In this document: positions 18,046-28,700 of the stretch, piece by piece | Position numbering within the stretch: the stretch's first letter is position 1 | Layout of the letters: every line of letters starts with the position of its first letter | Origin: JAPOXR01 sp965219635 | GTDB lineage: Bacteria > Pseudomonadota > Alphaproteobacteria > Rhodobacterales > Rhodobacteraceae | Assembly: GCA_965219635.1 (NCBI GenBank) | Contig: OZ244783.1 | Location: 1,550,001-1,614,000, forward strand | Direction: 5' to 3' | DNA: 64,000 nucleotides | Translations under genes and position numbers: made by a program | Notes under the pieces: model-generated | Told to the model about the DNA's origin: nothing | Database searches by the model: none | What the model saw: the letters and a program-made list of their open reading frames with translations, nothing else

Positions 18046-19422
18046 ATGGCAAAGGACAGCAGCAAATTCCAGTGCTCGAATTGCGGCGCCCGCTACGCAA
18101 AGTGGTCCGGACGCTGTGAAAAGTGCGATGCTTGGAACAGCCTTGAGGAGATTGAGGCAGTCAGCCTGTGGCAGGGAGCCGCCGGTCAAGAAACTGGTCA
18201 GCCGGTCAAGTTAACGGGACTGGATTGCCTTGGCGACCCGCCTGAACGCTCGCAGATCGGCATCGGAGAACTGGATAGGGTGCTTGGCGGCGGCATTGCG
18301 CCAGCGAGCGCAACCCTGGTCGGCGGCGATCCCGGAATTGGCAAGTCCACCCTGCTGCTTCAGGCCGCCGCCGGAATTGCGGCTGCCGGTGGCAGCACAG
18401 TGTATGTCTCCGGCGAGGAAGCAGCCTCTCAAATCGCCCTGCGCGCAGCCAGGTTGGGATTAGAGAAAGCGCCTGTGCTCCTGGGAACGGAAACCAATAT
18501 TGCCAATGTGCTGGCCACCCTCGACAGCACCCGGCCCAAACTGGCGATCATAGACTCCGTGCAAACCATGTGGTCCGCGGCCAGCACAGGCGCGCCCGGT
18601 TCCACATCGCAAGTGCGCGCCGTAGCCTTTGAACTGGTCCGTTATGCCAAACTGCGCGGAACCGCGGTCTTTCTCGTTGGCCATGTGACCAAGGATGGAC
18701 AGATTGCTGGCCCCAAGGTCATTGAACACATGGTGGATACCGTCCTCTATTTCGAAGGGGAGCGCGGCCACCAGTTCCGGATCCTGAGGACGGTCAAGAA
18801 CCGCTACGGACCGACAAATGAGGTTGGAGTCTTCGAAATGACCGGCCGGGGCCTGGAAGAGGTCGCAAATCCATCGGCCCTCTTCCTTTCGGAACGGGAA
18901 AAACCCACTCCCGGTTCGACGGTATTCGCAGGAATAGAAGGAACAAGGCCATTGCTGGTTGAGTTCCAGGCGCTGGTTGCGCAGTCCTCCTATGCAACTC
19001 CCCGGCGCACTGTCGTCGGCTCCGATGGCAACCGTATGGCCATGATCATTGCCGTTCTGGAATCCCGTTGCGGCATCAGCTTCGCCGGCCTTGATGTTTT
19101 CCTGAATACTGCGGGTGGAATCCGCGTGACCGAACCCGCGGCCGATCTGGCGGTTGCAGGCGCTCTGGTATCAAGCCTGTACAATCGGGCGCTTCCCTCG
19201 ACAGAAGTCACGTTCGGGGAAATCAGCCTGTCGGGCGCAATCCGGAGCGTTTCTCAAACGGAAAGCCGGCTGGTTGAGGCTGCAAAACTTGGATTCACCA
19301 CCGCGCTGATCCCGCGGGGATCCACATCGTTGTCAGAAGGCCTGATCAATGCCAAAAGGCTTGGTGATCTACCGGAGTTGATGAAGTCGTTTATCGCCCC
19401 GAAAGCGGCAGACTCCGAATGA
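18046..19422 (+). CDS. radA: DNA repair protein RadA (Sms)
   Basis: 458 residues. A C4 zinc finger (CSNCGARYAKWSGRCEKCDAW, two CxxC pairs) at residues about 9-29 precedes a RecA-like ATPase with Walker A GGDPGIGKST and the RadA-specific KNRYG motif. The C-terminal part is the Lon-protease-like domain. RadA drives branch migration in recombinational repair. It is followed after 15 bases by cvpA. Confidence 0.97.
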   Translation: MAKDSSKFQCSNCGARYAKWSGRCEKCDAWNSLEEIEAVSLWQGAAGQETGQPVKLTGLDCLGDPPERSQIGIGELDRVLGGGIAPASATLVGGDPGIGKSTLLLQAAAGIAAAGGSTVYVSGEEAASQIALRAARLGLEKAPVLLGTETNIANVLATLDSTRPKLAIIDSVQTMWSAASTGAPGSTSQVRAVAFELVRYAKLRGTAVFLVGHVTKDGQIAGPKVIEHMVDTVLYFEGERGHQFRILRTVKNRYGPTNEVGVFEMTGRGLEEVANPSALFLSEREKPTPGSTVFAGIEGTRPLLVEFQALVAQSSYATPRRTVVGSDGNRMAMIIAVLESRCGISFAGLDVFLNTAGGIRVTEPAADLAVAGALVSSLYNRALPSTEVTFGEISLSGAIRSVSQTESRLVEAAKLGFTTALIPRGSTSLSEGLINAKRLGDLPELMKSFIAPKAADSE

Positions 19423-19437
19423 GGCAGTGAGGCCCGA

Positions 19438-20010
19438 ATGGGAGAGTTCAACTACTTTGACCTGATCGCAGCGGTTATCATTCTGATTTCTACCGGCTTT
19501 GCCTACACCAGAGGTTTGGTCCGCGAAGTCACTTCGATAATTGTCTGGCTGATCGCAGCAATCATAGCATACTTTGCGGCCCCGGGTGCGCTCCCTATCG
19601 TGGGATCAATCCCGGTCGTCGGAGACCTTCTGGCAGAAAACTGTCAACTTGCGGTGATTGCCGGCTTTACTGTCGCCTTCGCCTTTGCATGGATTGTGCT
19701 GTCGCTCATTGCCTCAATCCTTGTTCGCATAGCCAAGCTGCCTGCGATCAGCGCCCTGGACAAGGGAACAGGCATGATATTCGGCGTCCTGCGCGGCGCA
19801 CTGGTACTGATCGTCATACTGGCAGCCAACGACGCACTGTTTTCCGAAGGAAACTCTCCATTTTCCATTTCGAAGTCCCAATCGGCAAACCTCCTGCGTG
19901 GGCCTACTGATGCCGTCATGCAGTTGATCCCGGATGACACTCCAGATTGGCTCGAAGGGATCTACGGAGATGCCATGACAGTATGCGACAATCCGCTGAC
20001 TGAGGCATGA
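19438..20010 (+). CDS. cvpA: CvpA family membrane protein
   Basis: 190 residues, about four membrane helices. The start MGEFNYFDLIAAVIILIS and the following YTRGLVREVTS are the CvpA core. In E. coli CvpA is needed for colicin V production and envelope tolerance; its molecular role is unsettled. In many alphaproteobacteria purF comes next; here the stop overlaps an SDR gene instead. Confidence 0.9.
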   Translation: MGEFNYFDLIAAVIILISTGFAYTRGLVREVTSIIVWLIAAIIAYFAAPGALPIVGSIPVVGDLLAENCQLAVIAGFTVAFAFAWIVLSLIASILVRIAKLPAISALDKGTGMIFGVLRGALVLIVILAANDALFSEGNSPFSISKSQSANLLRGPTDAVMQLIPDDTPDWLEGIYGDAMTVCDNPLTEA

Positions 20011-20684
20011 CGGAACCACCCCGGCCAAACTCCCGCGTGGCCCTTGTTACCGGCGCCTCGCGCGGATTGGGCATGGCGTTTGCGGAAAAGCTAGCAGCAT
20101 CAGGGTATCATGTGCTGGCCGTTGCGCGCACACAAGGAGCGCTGATTGAACTGACCGGCCGGATCAGGGAGCAAGGCGGAAGCGCCTCTTTCGCGGTTTG
20201 CGACATTGCCTCGGGCACTGACAGGCAGAAGATGTGCCGCGCTATCTTCGAAAACTGGAAGAGGCTCGACATGTTTGTTCATGCAGCCATCCACGCGCCG
20301 CCACTCTCACCCGTTGCCCATTGCGAGATCCGGGATTTCAGCAAATCGATGGCCGTCAACTGCGCCGCCACCTGTGAACTGATTTCGTTCGTTGCGCCAC
20401 TGATGAAGCTTGCTGGCACGGCGACCGCGGTGTTTTTTGAAGATGACAGGGCCGGCGGCAAGTTTTTCGGCATCTATGGCAGTTCAAAGGCATGTCAGAT
20501 TGCGCTGGCTCGCAGCTGGCAACAGGAGGCCGGTTCAACGGGTTGCCCGCGTGTCTGCATTTTGCAACCCAGGCCGATGGCAACCGGAACCCGCAAACGG
20601 TTCTTTCCGGGCGAGGACACATCCAGGTTGGCTTCGCCCTACTCCGAAGCGGACCGGCTATTGTCTGAAATCATGCCCGCATGA
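20007..20684 (+). CDS. SDR family NAD(P)-dependent oxidoreductase
   Basis: 225 residues. The Rossmann nucleotide-binding motif is TGASRGLG at residues 15-22 and the catalytic pair is kept in YGSSK near residue 157. The usual NNAG-type motif after strand 4 is replaced by HAAIHAP. Substrate unknown. The start overlaps the cvpA stop (ATGA), so it is the last gene of the radA-cvpA unit. The length is short for the class, ending soon after helix 6. Confidence 0.85.
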   Translation: MTEPPRPNSRVALVTGASRGLGMAFAEKLAASGYHVLAVARTQGALIELTGRIREQGGSASFAVCDIASGTDRQKMCRAIFENWKRLDMFVHAAIHAPPLSPVAHCEIRDFSKSMAVNCAATCELISFVAPLMKLAGTATAVFFEDDRAGGKFFGIYGSSKACQIALARSWQQEAGSTGCPRVCILQPRPMATGTRKRFFPGEDTSRLASPYSEADRLLSEIMPA

Positions 20685-20870
20685 ACCCCACCAGGTGCCG
20701 GCTTTGCCAAAGCGGGCAAATGGCTGGTCTTGAGAAATTCCAGAATCATACCTCACGGTTCGGCTGCGAGCATGTCCGGATGCGCAGTCCGATCACATTG
20801 CGCTGGAACAGGATGGTGCCCGGCCCGTTCCTTCGGCCAGATAACGCAGGACTGAGCGGATCCGGGACAG
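20685..20870. other. Convergent gap between SDR gene and der
   Basis: 186 bases between two genes that end toward each other. No gene and no strong hairpin with a T run recognised. Confidence 0.4.
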
Positions 20871-22259
20871 TCAGCCGGGGCGCGGAGCGTAGGGGTTCTT
20901 CTCCGATTGGGACCGCAACCGAATCCTGATCGGCGTGCCATCCAGACCGAAAGCGTGCCGCAACCCGTTCTTGAGATATCTCCTGTAGCCTGTGCTGACC
21001 TGCCGCGGATGCGAGCACATCGCAACAAAACTGGGTGGCCGGGCCTTGACCTGAGTCATATACCGCAATCGCACAGGTTTGCCCCTGAATGCGGGAGGCG
21101 GATGCTTGATCGTCATTTCTTCAAGCCAGCGATTCAGCAAGCCCGTTGATATGCGCGTGTTCCAGACACGCCAGGCACGATGAATGGCCTCGTGCAGATT
21201 TCTCATGCCTTCGCCAGTAGTGGCTGAAACTGTCACCAGCGGCGCTCCCCTGACTTCCGGAAGCCGGTCGTCGAGCCTCTCCTGAATAGCAGCAAGGCGA
21301 TGGCGACGGTCCTTTACGGTGTCCCACTTGTTCACTGCAAAGACAACAGGCCGGCCTTCCTGTTCTGCAAGGTCGGCGATCCGCAGGTCCTGCACTTCCA
21401 ACGGTATTGCTGCATCAATCACCAGCACCACCGTTTCAGCAAACCTCAAGGCGGACAGCGCATCCGATACAGACAGTTTCTCAATCCTGTCGACTATCCG
21501 CGAACGCTTCCGCATGCCTGCGGTATCATGAATCTGGATTTCAGTTCCGTACCATTCCGTGGCGATCGCGATTGCGTCCCGTGTCGTGCCGGGCGTCGCT
21601 CCCGTAACCAGCCGGTCCTCGCCCACTATCCGATTGATCAGGGACGATTTGCCGGCATTCGGCCTGCCGACCACTGCAATTTTCAGAGGTCCTGTTGGTT
21701 CGGCCGCTTCCGGCTGCGTGGCCAAATCATCATCAGTTTCTGCGACCGCGACTTCGACGCCAGAGACGGGCAGACTCTCCAAAAGGGCATTCTTGAGGTC
21801 GCTGATCCCCTCGCCATGTTCAGCCGAAATCCTGATTGGCCAACCAAGGCCAAACTCCGATGACTCGATGCATCCTTCCATTCCTGCCTCGCCTTCACAC
21901 TTGTTGGCAACCAGGACTACAGGCCGGGACATCCTTCTGAGGAGCGCAAATATCTCGCGGTCAGCCGGAAGCACACCGGCTCGCGCATCGAACATGAAGA
22001 GGCAGAGGTCGGCGTCTCCGATCGCTACTTCCGTTACCCTGCGTATGTCCTTGTCGAGTTCACCGGAAAGCGAAGGGTCCATGCCTGCAGTATCGAAGAC
22101 CACGGCACTCTGCCCGTAGAGGTCGGCGCCGCCTTCGCGGTAGTCGCGTGTGACACCAGGTGTGTCGTCGACTAAAGCGGCCCGCCTGCCCACGAGGCGG
22201 TTGAACAGTGTGGACTTGCCGACATTCGGCCTGCCAACGATAGCGATCCTGAACACCAT
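20871..22259 (-). CDS. der: Ribosome-assembly GTPase Der (EngA)
   Basis: 462 residues with two tandem GTPase domains: P-loops GRPNVGKSTLFNRL at the N-terminus and GRPNAGKSSLINRI near residue 192, NKCE/NKWD guanine-specificity motifs, then a C-terminal KH-like domain. Der acts in maturation of the 50S subunit. It is preceded by bamB with 42 bases between them, the usual der-bamB order. Confidence 0.97.
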   Translation of the reverse strand: MVFRIAIVGRPNVGKSTLFNRLVGRRAALVDDTPGVTRDYREGGADLYGQSAVVFDTAGMDPSLSGELDKDIRRVTEVAIGDADLCLFMFDARAGVLPADREIFALLRRMSRPVVLVANKCEGEAGMEGCIESSEFGLGWPIRISAEHGEGISDLKNALLESLPVSGVEVAVAETDDDLATQPEAAEPTGPLKIAVVGRPNAGKSSLINRIVGEDRLVTGATPGTTRDAIAIATEWYGTEIQIHDTAGMRKRSRIVDRIEKLSVSDALSALRFAETVVLVIDAAIPLEVQDLRIADLAEQEGRPVVFAVNKWDTVKDRRHRLAAIQERLDDRLPEVRGAPLVTVSATTGEGMRNLHEAIHRAWRVWNTRISTGLLNRWLEEMTIKHPPPAFRGKPVRLRYMTQVKARPPSFVAMCSHPRQVSTGYRRYLKNGLRHAFGLDGTPIRIRLRSQSEKNPYAPRPG

Positions 22260-22301
22260 CCGAAGAGCCCCCGGACCCCCAAGTGCCGCACGGCTATACC
22301 G

Positions 22302-23687
22302 TTAGCGGAATGCAACCAGGTTGCCGTCCTGGCTCAAGATGTAAAGAACACCATTGACGATAACCGGGCCGCTGGCGGCACCGCCAGCGATCTCGGTCAC
22401 ACCCAACAAAGCTCCCGAGACAGGATCGAAATACCGGATCAGGCCGTCCTCGGAAGCAACGATGATTCTGCCTCCGGCAAGAACCGGGCCAAAGTTGGCG
22501 AATACAGCCTTGCGCCGCGAGGATCTTGGCGACTTGTAAGAGGGCAACGGAACCGCCCAGATACGTTCACCGGTGACGGCATCAAGCCGGACAAGCTCAG
22601 CTGCGTCGGAAACTACGAACAGGGAACCGCCTACGGGCCAGGCAGGATTGTAAGAGCCTTCCCGCACGGTCCAGTTGGTATTGCCGCTGGCCAGGTCAAC
22701 CGCCGACATGCGCCCGGCCTGGTTGGCGGCGTAGACAGTATCGCCATCGACAACCGGCCCTCCGGATACAGCTGTCAGGCTTGACCGGGCGGCTGCTCCC
22801 CTTGAGCCACCAATTTTGGTTGACCAGACAGACAGCCCCGTAGCGGTGTCAACCGCCTGAATGGTCCCCGAGGGGTAAGGCATTATCACCAGGCCACCCG
22901 CTGCCACCGGGGCAGCCACGCCTGTAATGCCTGCGCTTACTTCGGCATTCTGCCAGTTCCAGCGGAGTCGGCCGTCGGTCATGCCGACCGCCCAACCCTT
23001 GCTGTCCTGGGTTACAACGAACACGAGATCACCGGATACAGCAGGGGCCAACGTCGCCGGCGCGTCAAAACCCTGAGTCCAGTACAATTCGCCGCTTACA
23101 GCATTCAGCGCATGCAGTTCACCATAGCCAGTCGTTGCGAAGAGTATGCCCCGGCCATAGGCAAGACCGCCACTGGAGCCATCCCGGCCATCTTCTCCCG
23201 GCGGGAGAAGGCTGCGGGACCAAACTTGCTGTCCCGAAGTGGTGAAAGCGCTGGCGCGCGCCTGGGAGTCCATTACGTAAATCAGGCCGCCAGCGACAAT
23301 CGGCGTGGCCGTCAGCCGGTGCCTCAGTTCATTGCCCTGGCCGATCGGCACTGACCAGATCTGTTGCGGACGGTTTGCGAGAGCCAGATGCTCGACCCTG
23401 TTGGGTGTTGCCCCGGTGACATCAGCCCAGCTGTTGCGGCTTGAGGCCGCTGGGATTGCCAAGGGCAGCGGCCGGTTTGTGTCCGGACTGACCTGCAGGT
23501 CTATCACTTCAGCGATTTCAGGCCCTGACACAATGTCCTTGGTGACGGAGAGTGGTACCCGCACATCGATGCGCTTGCCCGGAAGCATGTCATCATTGTC
23601 AGAACAGCCCGCCAGCAATGCAGCGAGGGAGAGCGCAATCGCGATCCCTGTGGCCCCAGCCCTGCCAAAACTCGTTTCACCATTCAT
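22302..23687 (-). CDS. bamB: Outer membrane assembly lipoprotein BamB (PQQ-like beta-propeller)
   Basis: 461 residues. A lipoprotein signal peptide ends in the lipobox LLAGC near residue 28, with Ser-Asp after the Cys, favouring outer-membrane sorting. The rest is a repeating series of propeller blades (for example AVSGELYWTQGF, DTATGLSVWSTKIGG, DLASGNTNWTVREG). BamB is a periplasmic subunit of the BAM complex. It sits between der and a YfgM-like gene, as in other proteobacteria. Confidence 0.93.
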   Translation of the reverse strand: MNGETSFGRAGATGIAIALSLAALLAGCSDNDDMLPGKRIDVRVPLSVTKDIVSGPEIAEVIDLQVSPDTNRPLPLAIPAASSRNSWADVTGATPNRVEHLALANRPQQIWSVPIGQGNELRHRLTATPIVAGGLIYVMDSQARASAFTTSGQQVWSRSLLPPGEDGRDGSSGGLAYGRGILFATTGYGELHALNAVSGELYWTQGFDAPATLAPAVSGDLVFVVTQDSKGWAVGMTDGRLRWNWQNAEVSAGITGVAAPVAAGGLVIMPYPSGTIQAVDTATGLSVWSTKIGGSRGAAARSSLTAVSGGPVVDGDTVYAANQAGRMSAVDLASGNTNWTVREGSYNPAWPVGGSLFVVSDAAELVRLDAVTGERIWAVPLPSYKSPRSSRRKAVFANFGPVLAGGRIIVASEDGLIRYFDPVSGALLGVTEIAGGAASGPVIVNGVLYILSQDGNLVAFR

Positions 23688-23752
23688 GATTGGTTGTCCC
23701 CGGCGGAATCACTCATGCAACACTTGATGCCGTGCCAGCTTGCCTGTTTCAA

Positions 23753-24400
23753 TCAGGCTTCGGGATCAAGCTGGGACAGCGACCTTGTGACCCGCTGCAA
23801 CAGGTCGGCAGGCGCGCCAGAAGCTGACACGATACTCCGCAACAGAGTTCTGGCATCTTCATTCTTGCCCTGATCGAGAAGAAGGTTGGCCTTGATCTCC
23901 ATCGCAAGCAGCCTGAATTCCGAATTGCCATCAATCATGCCATCAAGCGCGGCGATCACGTCCGCAGGGTCATCGGAGTTCTGGCGCACGGAAACGGACT
24001 TCAACTGTGCGAGGTCCCGATAGATTACTGACACTTCGGAATTGCCGATGATCTGGTCGAGGCGCCCCAGCGCATCATCCAGCTGTTCATTTTCCATCAT
24101 GGCCGATGCAACCATCAGATCCCGAATGGCTCCTGCATCAGCGTTCTGGATTTCCATGCTGTCAAGCTCGGCGATTTGCTCTTCCGTGCTGGCGGCGGAT
24201 GTGGCGGCCACGAATGCGTCGCCTGCGTTTTCGGCGGCAGTGCGTTCCTGAGTTGCCGACCACTCCCTGTATGCAGTGGCGCCGACGATGATCAGGACGG
24301 CCAAGGCGCCGAGCCAGCCATACCGGCGGAACAACCGGTAAAGCCGATCCTTTCGGACCTCTTCCTTGACCTCGTCGATAAAGGAGTCGGGATTGCTCAA
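23753..24400 (-). CDS. YfgM-like membrane-anchored TPR protein
   Basis: 215 residues from a TTG start with AGGAG eight bases upstream; reading farther upstream adds an unlikely 42-residue leader. A basic cytoplasmic N-terminus (VRKDRLYRLFRRYGW) leads into one membrane helix (ALAVLIIVGATAY) and a periplasmic helical repeat region typical of the YfgM/tetratricopeptide family. YfgM works near the Sec translocon and periplasmic chaperones in E. coli. It precedes bamB and der on one strand. Confidence 0.85.
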   Translation of the reverse strand: MSNPDSFIDEVKEEVRKDRLYRLFRRYGWLGALAVLIIVGATAYREWSATQERTAAENAGDAFVAATSAASTEEQIAELDSMEIQNADAGAIRDLMVASAMMENEQLDDALGRLDQIIGNSEVSVIYRDLAQLKSVSVRQNSDDPADVIAALDGMIDGNSEFRLLAMEIKANLLLDQGKNEDARTLLRSIVSASGAPADLLQRVTRSLSQLDPEA

Positions 24401-24475
24401 TTGTCGCTCCTGAGATAACCGCCGCTGTTTACATCCATCTCCCGAGCTTTGCCAATGCCATAAATTCCGGCAATC

Positions 24476-24504
24476 TTGTCCTGCCGCAAGAAAGTGGCTA
24501 GATT
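24476..24504 (+). promoter_or_regulatory. Putative sigma-70 promoter of the RND efflux operon
   Basis: TTGTCC at 24476-24481 and TAGATT at 24499-24504 are separated by 17 bases and lie about 55 bases before the adaptor start. Sequence match only; the region is shared with the divergent YfgM-like gene. Confidence 0.5.
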
Positions 24505-24559
24505 CCGGTTGTTGGGAGGTACGCATCGAGTTGCCACCTCGGCCTTACCAGGAGCCAAC

Positions 24560-25765
24560 ATGAGAATTGCATCCATGCTGACGGCAATATTGGTTGCCGC
24601 TGGATTGTATGCTTTCGTTATTGAACGGGACGCTGTGCTTGCTGTCGCCCGAAGCCAGTTCAATGCGGAACCGGACTCAGGCGCAGCAACCGACTCCGGC
24701 AATGGCCGCCCGGGGATGGAGACGGCACAGCAAGACTCCGGCGACGAAGGAGGACCCGGCGGCCCCGGCGGTGATGGGCATCAAGGCCATTGGGGAGGCG
24801 GCGGAGAAGATGAAGACGATGGCAGCGTTCGAGTGGTCGCCATCAAGTCCATTGCGCGCCCGGTTGAGTCCGGCGTTGTTATCCGCGGTCAGACTGAAGC
24901 GCTCCGGTTTGTAGACGTCAAATCCCAAACATCAGGACTCGTCGTGTCGGAACCGAGGCGCAAGGGTTCCTTCGTTGACCAGGGGCAGGTTCTCTGCGTT
25001 CTGGACCCCGGTTCGAGCTACGCCAATCTGCTTGAAGCGGAAGCGCGGCTTGAGGAAGCGGCGAACAACGAAAGGACTGCCTCAATTCTGGCTGAAGAGG
25101 GATTTGCCACCCAGAACCGCAGGAATTCGGCGAAAGCGGCGCTCGAGTCCGCGCAGGCTGCGGTCGAGCGTGCGCGTGTCGCCATTTCCCGCCTGGAAAT
25201 GACTGCCCCGTTTGACGGGTTGCTGGACACAGATGCTGCCGAGACCGGATCGCTCCTCCAGCCGGGTTCGCTATGCGCCAGGGTGCTGCAGCTCGATCCG
25301 ATGAAGATTGTCGGTTACCTGTCAGATGTTGAGGTTGACCGTGTCTCCGTGGGCAATACGGCAACCGCCAGATTCACATCCGGAAAGACAACAACCGGAA
25401 CTGTCACATACATTTCCAAATCCGGAGACCGCGATACGAGGACCTTCCGGCTTGAGCTGGAAGTCGCCAACCGCGATCTGGCCATCCGCGACGGGTCAGC
25501 GGTCGAGGTGTTTATAGCCTCCGACAGTGAGTTGGCTCATCTGATCCCGCAATCAGCGATGACTCTCAACGATGCCGGCCAACTCGGCCTGCGGACCGTC
25601 GTCGACGGCAAGGCCAACTTTCTGCCCATCAGCATCATCAGGGATACTCCGGAAGGCGCGTGGGTTACAGGACTGCCTGAACAGGCAGACGTAATCGTCG
25701 TCGGTCACGAATATGTGATCAATGGCACACCGGTCGATGTATCTTACAGGAGCCTTGCATCGTGA
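24560..25765 (+). CDS. RND efflux periplasmic adaptor (membrane fusion protein, HlyD/AcrA family)
   Basis: 401 residues from the ATG at 24560, with CAGGAG eight bases upstream. A single N-terminal membrane anchor (MRIASMLTAILVAAGLYAFV) is followed by an unusual Gly/Asp/Glu-rich linker with His residues (about residues 40-85), then the lipoyl, alpha-hairpin and beta-barrel domains (VDVKSQTSGLV through MTAPFDGLLD). The adaptor links the pump to an outer-membrane channel; no TolC-like gene is in the window. Stop and pump start overlap (GTGA). Confidence 0.9.
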   Translation: MRIASMLTAILVAAGLYAFVIERDAVLAVARSQFNAEPDSGAATDSGNGRPGMETAQQDSGDEGGPGGPGGDGHQGHWGGGGEDEDDGSVRVVAIKSIARPVESGVVIRGQTEALRFVDVKSQTSGLVVSEPRRKGSFVDQGQVLCVLDPGSSYANLLEAEARLEEAANNERTASILAEEGFATQNRRNSAKAALESAQAAVERARVAISRLEMTAPFDGLLDTDAAETGSLLQPGSLCARVLQLDPMKIVGYLSDVEVDRVSVGNTATARFTSGKTTTGTVTYISKSGDRDTRTFRLELEVANRDLAIRDGSAVEVFIASDSELAHLIPQSAMTLNDAGQLGLRTVVDGKANFLPISIIRDTPEGAWVTGLPEQADVIVVGHEYVINGTPVDVSYRSLAS

Positions 25766-28700
25766 CCCGGCTTATTGATTGGGCGGCCTCTCATGCCCGG
25801 ATGGTAATCGTCTGCCTGCTGCTATCGATTTCGGCAGGAGTGCTTGCCTACACCGGGTTGCCCAAGGAAGGCGCGCCGGACATCGACATACCTGCATATT
25901 TCGTGTCGGTGCCGTTCCCGGGGATTTCCGCCGAGGACAGCGAGAGATTGCTGGTCAAGCCGCTTGAGGACCGGCTCAAGGATGTCGACGGCCTCGAAGA
26001 AATGTTCTCTGTCGCAGACGAAGGCTATGCCGGAGTCTCTCTGTCATTTGAATTCGGCCTCGACAGGCCGTCGACGCTTGCCGAGATCAGGGATCTTGTC
26101 AACCGCGCAGAAGCCGAATTCCCTGATGGTGCCGGCAGTCCTTCGATCAATGAATTCAGTTTCTCCGATATCCCCATTCTGGTGATTGGCCTTGAAGGTC
26201 AGGTGCCGGAACGCACGCTCATCCGCGTGGCCGAACAGATGAAGGAGGAAATCGAGGCAATCGAGGACGTTCTTGAGGTCGGACTGACCGGGCAGCGGGA
26301 GGAAATGGTAGAAGTCATTATCGACCCGCTGCAGTTGGAGGCCTACGGGGTCACAGCTTCGGACATCATTGGTGTCGTCTCGCGCAATAACCGCCTGATT
26401 GCCGCAGGCGATGTTGAGACCGGCCAAGGTTCCTTCGCAGTGAAGATTCCATCTTCCTTCGCCCAATCTGGCGATGTCTACGAGGTCCCAATAAAGGTCA
26501 ACGGCGACCGGGTTGTAACGATTGGCGATGTTTCCGACATCAGAATGACGTTTGACGACCGCGCCGGGATTTCGCGTAGCAACGGTAAATCGACGATTGC
26601 TCTTCAAGTGGTCAAGCGCAAGGGCGCAAACGTCATAGATACCGCCGGCAACGTCCTGAGGGTGGCCGAAGAAGTTCGGCAATCATGGCCCCCGTCGCTG
26701 AGGGATGCTGTCGGCTTCGACGTAACGCAGAACCAGAGCCAGGGGGTTCAGTCCATGGTTAACCAGTTGCAGAACTCGGTTCTGACGGCCGTTGCCATGG
26801 TCATGATCGTAGTCTTGGGCGCTCTCGGCATCAGGTCAGCACTACTGGTCGGCTTTGCCATTCCCTGCTCGTTCCTTCTGTGCTTTTCCCTGCTGGCGCT
26901 CATGTCCATATCGATTTCGAACATTGTCATGTTCGGTTTGATCTTGTCAGTCGGAATGCTTGTCGATGGCGCCATAGTCATTGTCGAGCTTGCTGACCGC
27001 CGGTTGAAGGAAGGAATGCGGCCGATGGCGGCCTACGTGGCGGCTTCGAAGCGCATGTTCTGGCCGATCCTGTCGTCAACGGCGACAACCCTGTGCGCAT
27101 TCCTTCCCATGCTCTTCTGGCCGGGCGTAGCTGGCCAGTTCATGGGCACCCTGCCGGTCACCATCATCTTTGTCCTGTCGGCGTCACTGGTAGTGGCTCT
27201 GATATTTCTGCCGGTGGTTGGCGGTATCTCTGCCAGCATTGCCGACAAGTTCGACTCGATGTCGAAGTCGCTGCGCCGCACACACTGGACGGTTCGGATT
27301 GTCCTTGCTGCGATCGGGCTCGTCCTGCTCTTCGGTTCGGCTCTTCTTGCGATCCGTCCTCCGCCGCTGCCACCTTTGGCAGCCGCCGGTATCAGCCCCT
27401 CGCTTCCGTTTGTCATCCTCTTTGTCATTCTGACCACGCCGATGACAATCATACTCAAATCCCTGAGTTTCCGATTGCGCCGTGTCCGGCCGCAGTTTCT
27501 GCAAAGGCGTGGCCTGATCTCCAAAGCAACCCGCTTTATGGTTGGCAATCCCATCATGCCGATTGTCAGCATCATCGCAGTTGCGATCGCTGTGGCAACG
27601 GTCTTCCAAGTCTACCGCGAGAACAGCCGCGGCGTTACATTCTTTGTCGACACCGAACCCGAAACAGTCAGCTTCTATGTGCGCGCAAGGGGCAACCTCA
27701 GCCTGCTAGAGAAGGACGCTCTGGTCAGGCAGGCCGAAGCCGTCATTCTTGGCACCGAGGGGGTTGCAAACGTATTTGCTTATGCTGGCGCTGCCGGCCT
27801 CAACGACCGCGGCATTGGTGGCGGTGGAGGCCCCAACGACGCCGTCGGCGCAGTACGCATCGAATTCCTGCCCTGGGAGGACCGGCAGGAAATGGGCGGA
27901 ATTGTCACGGATACCAACAATATCCTTGAGGCCATTGAAGAAAAGGTTCGAGACATTCCAGGCATCCATATCGACTACCAGATCCAGCAAAACGGTCCGA
28001 ACTCGGGCAAACCGGTCCAGCTCCGCCTGCTCAGTGGCAATTGGAATGCATTGCTTGAGGCAGCAGGAACGGTCCGGCGGAAATTCGATGAAACGCCAGG
28101 GCTCACTCTCATTGAGGACACCCGGCCACTTCCGGGCATCGACTGGCAAATCGAGGTCGATGTTGAACGGGCCGGCCGCTACGGAACAGACGTCTCAACA
28201 GTCGGCGGACTCGTCCAGTTGCTTACACGAGGCCTTTCGATTGGCAAGATGCGGACCCTAAGTTCGGATGATGAGATCGATATTCGCGTCAGATTTCCTG
28301 AGAGCGACAGGCACCTGTCGACACTCGATGAACTGCGTATCAGCGCACGGAATGGATTGGTTCCGCTTTCGAACTTCGTGACCCGGGAGGCAGTTGCAAG
28401 CGTCGGCCAGATCTCCCGCTTCAACCAGAACCGCTTCATCGACGTAAGGGCTGACATGCGGTGGGGCCAGCGCAATGACGAAGGCGCGCCGATGACGCCG
28501 ACAGAACGAACACAGTATATCGAAAACTGGCTCAGCAACCAAGCCGACCTTCCTGATGATGTCACGTGGCAGTGGACAGGTGACCAGGAGTCGCAGTCGG
28601 AGAGCCAGCAGTTCCTCATGCAGGCCTTCATTGGCGCGCTCGGATTGATGTTTGCCGTACTGCTTGCCCAGTTCAACAGTGTGTACCAGGCTGTGTTGAT

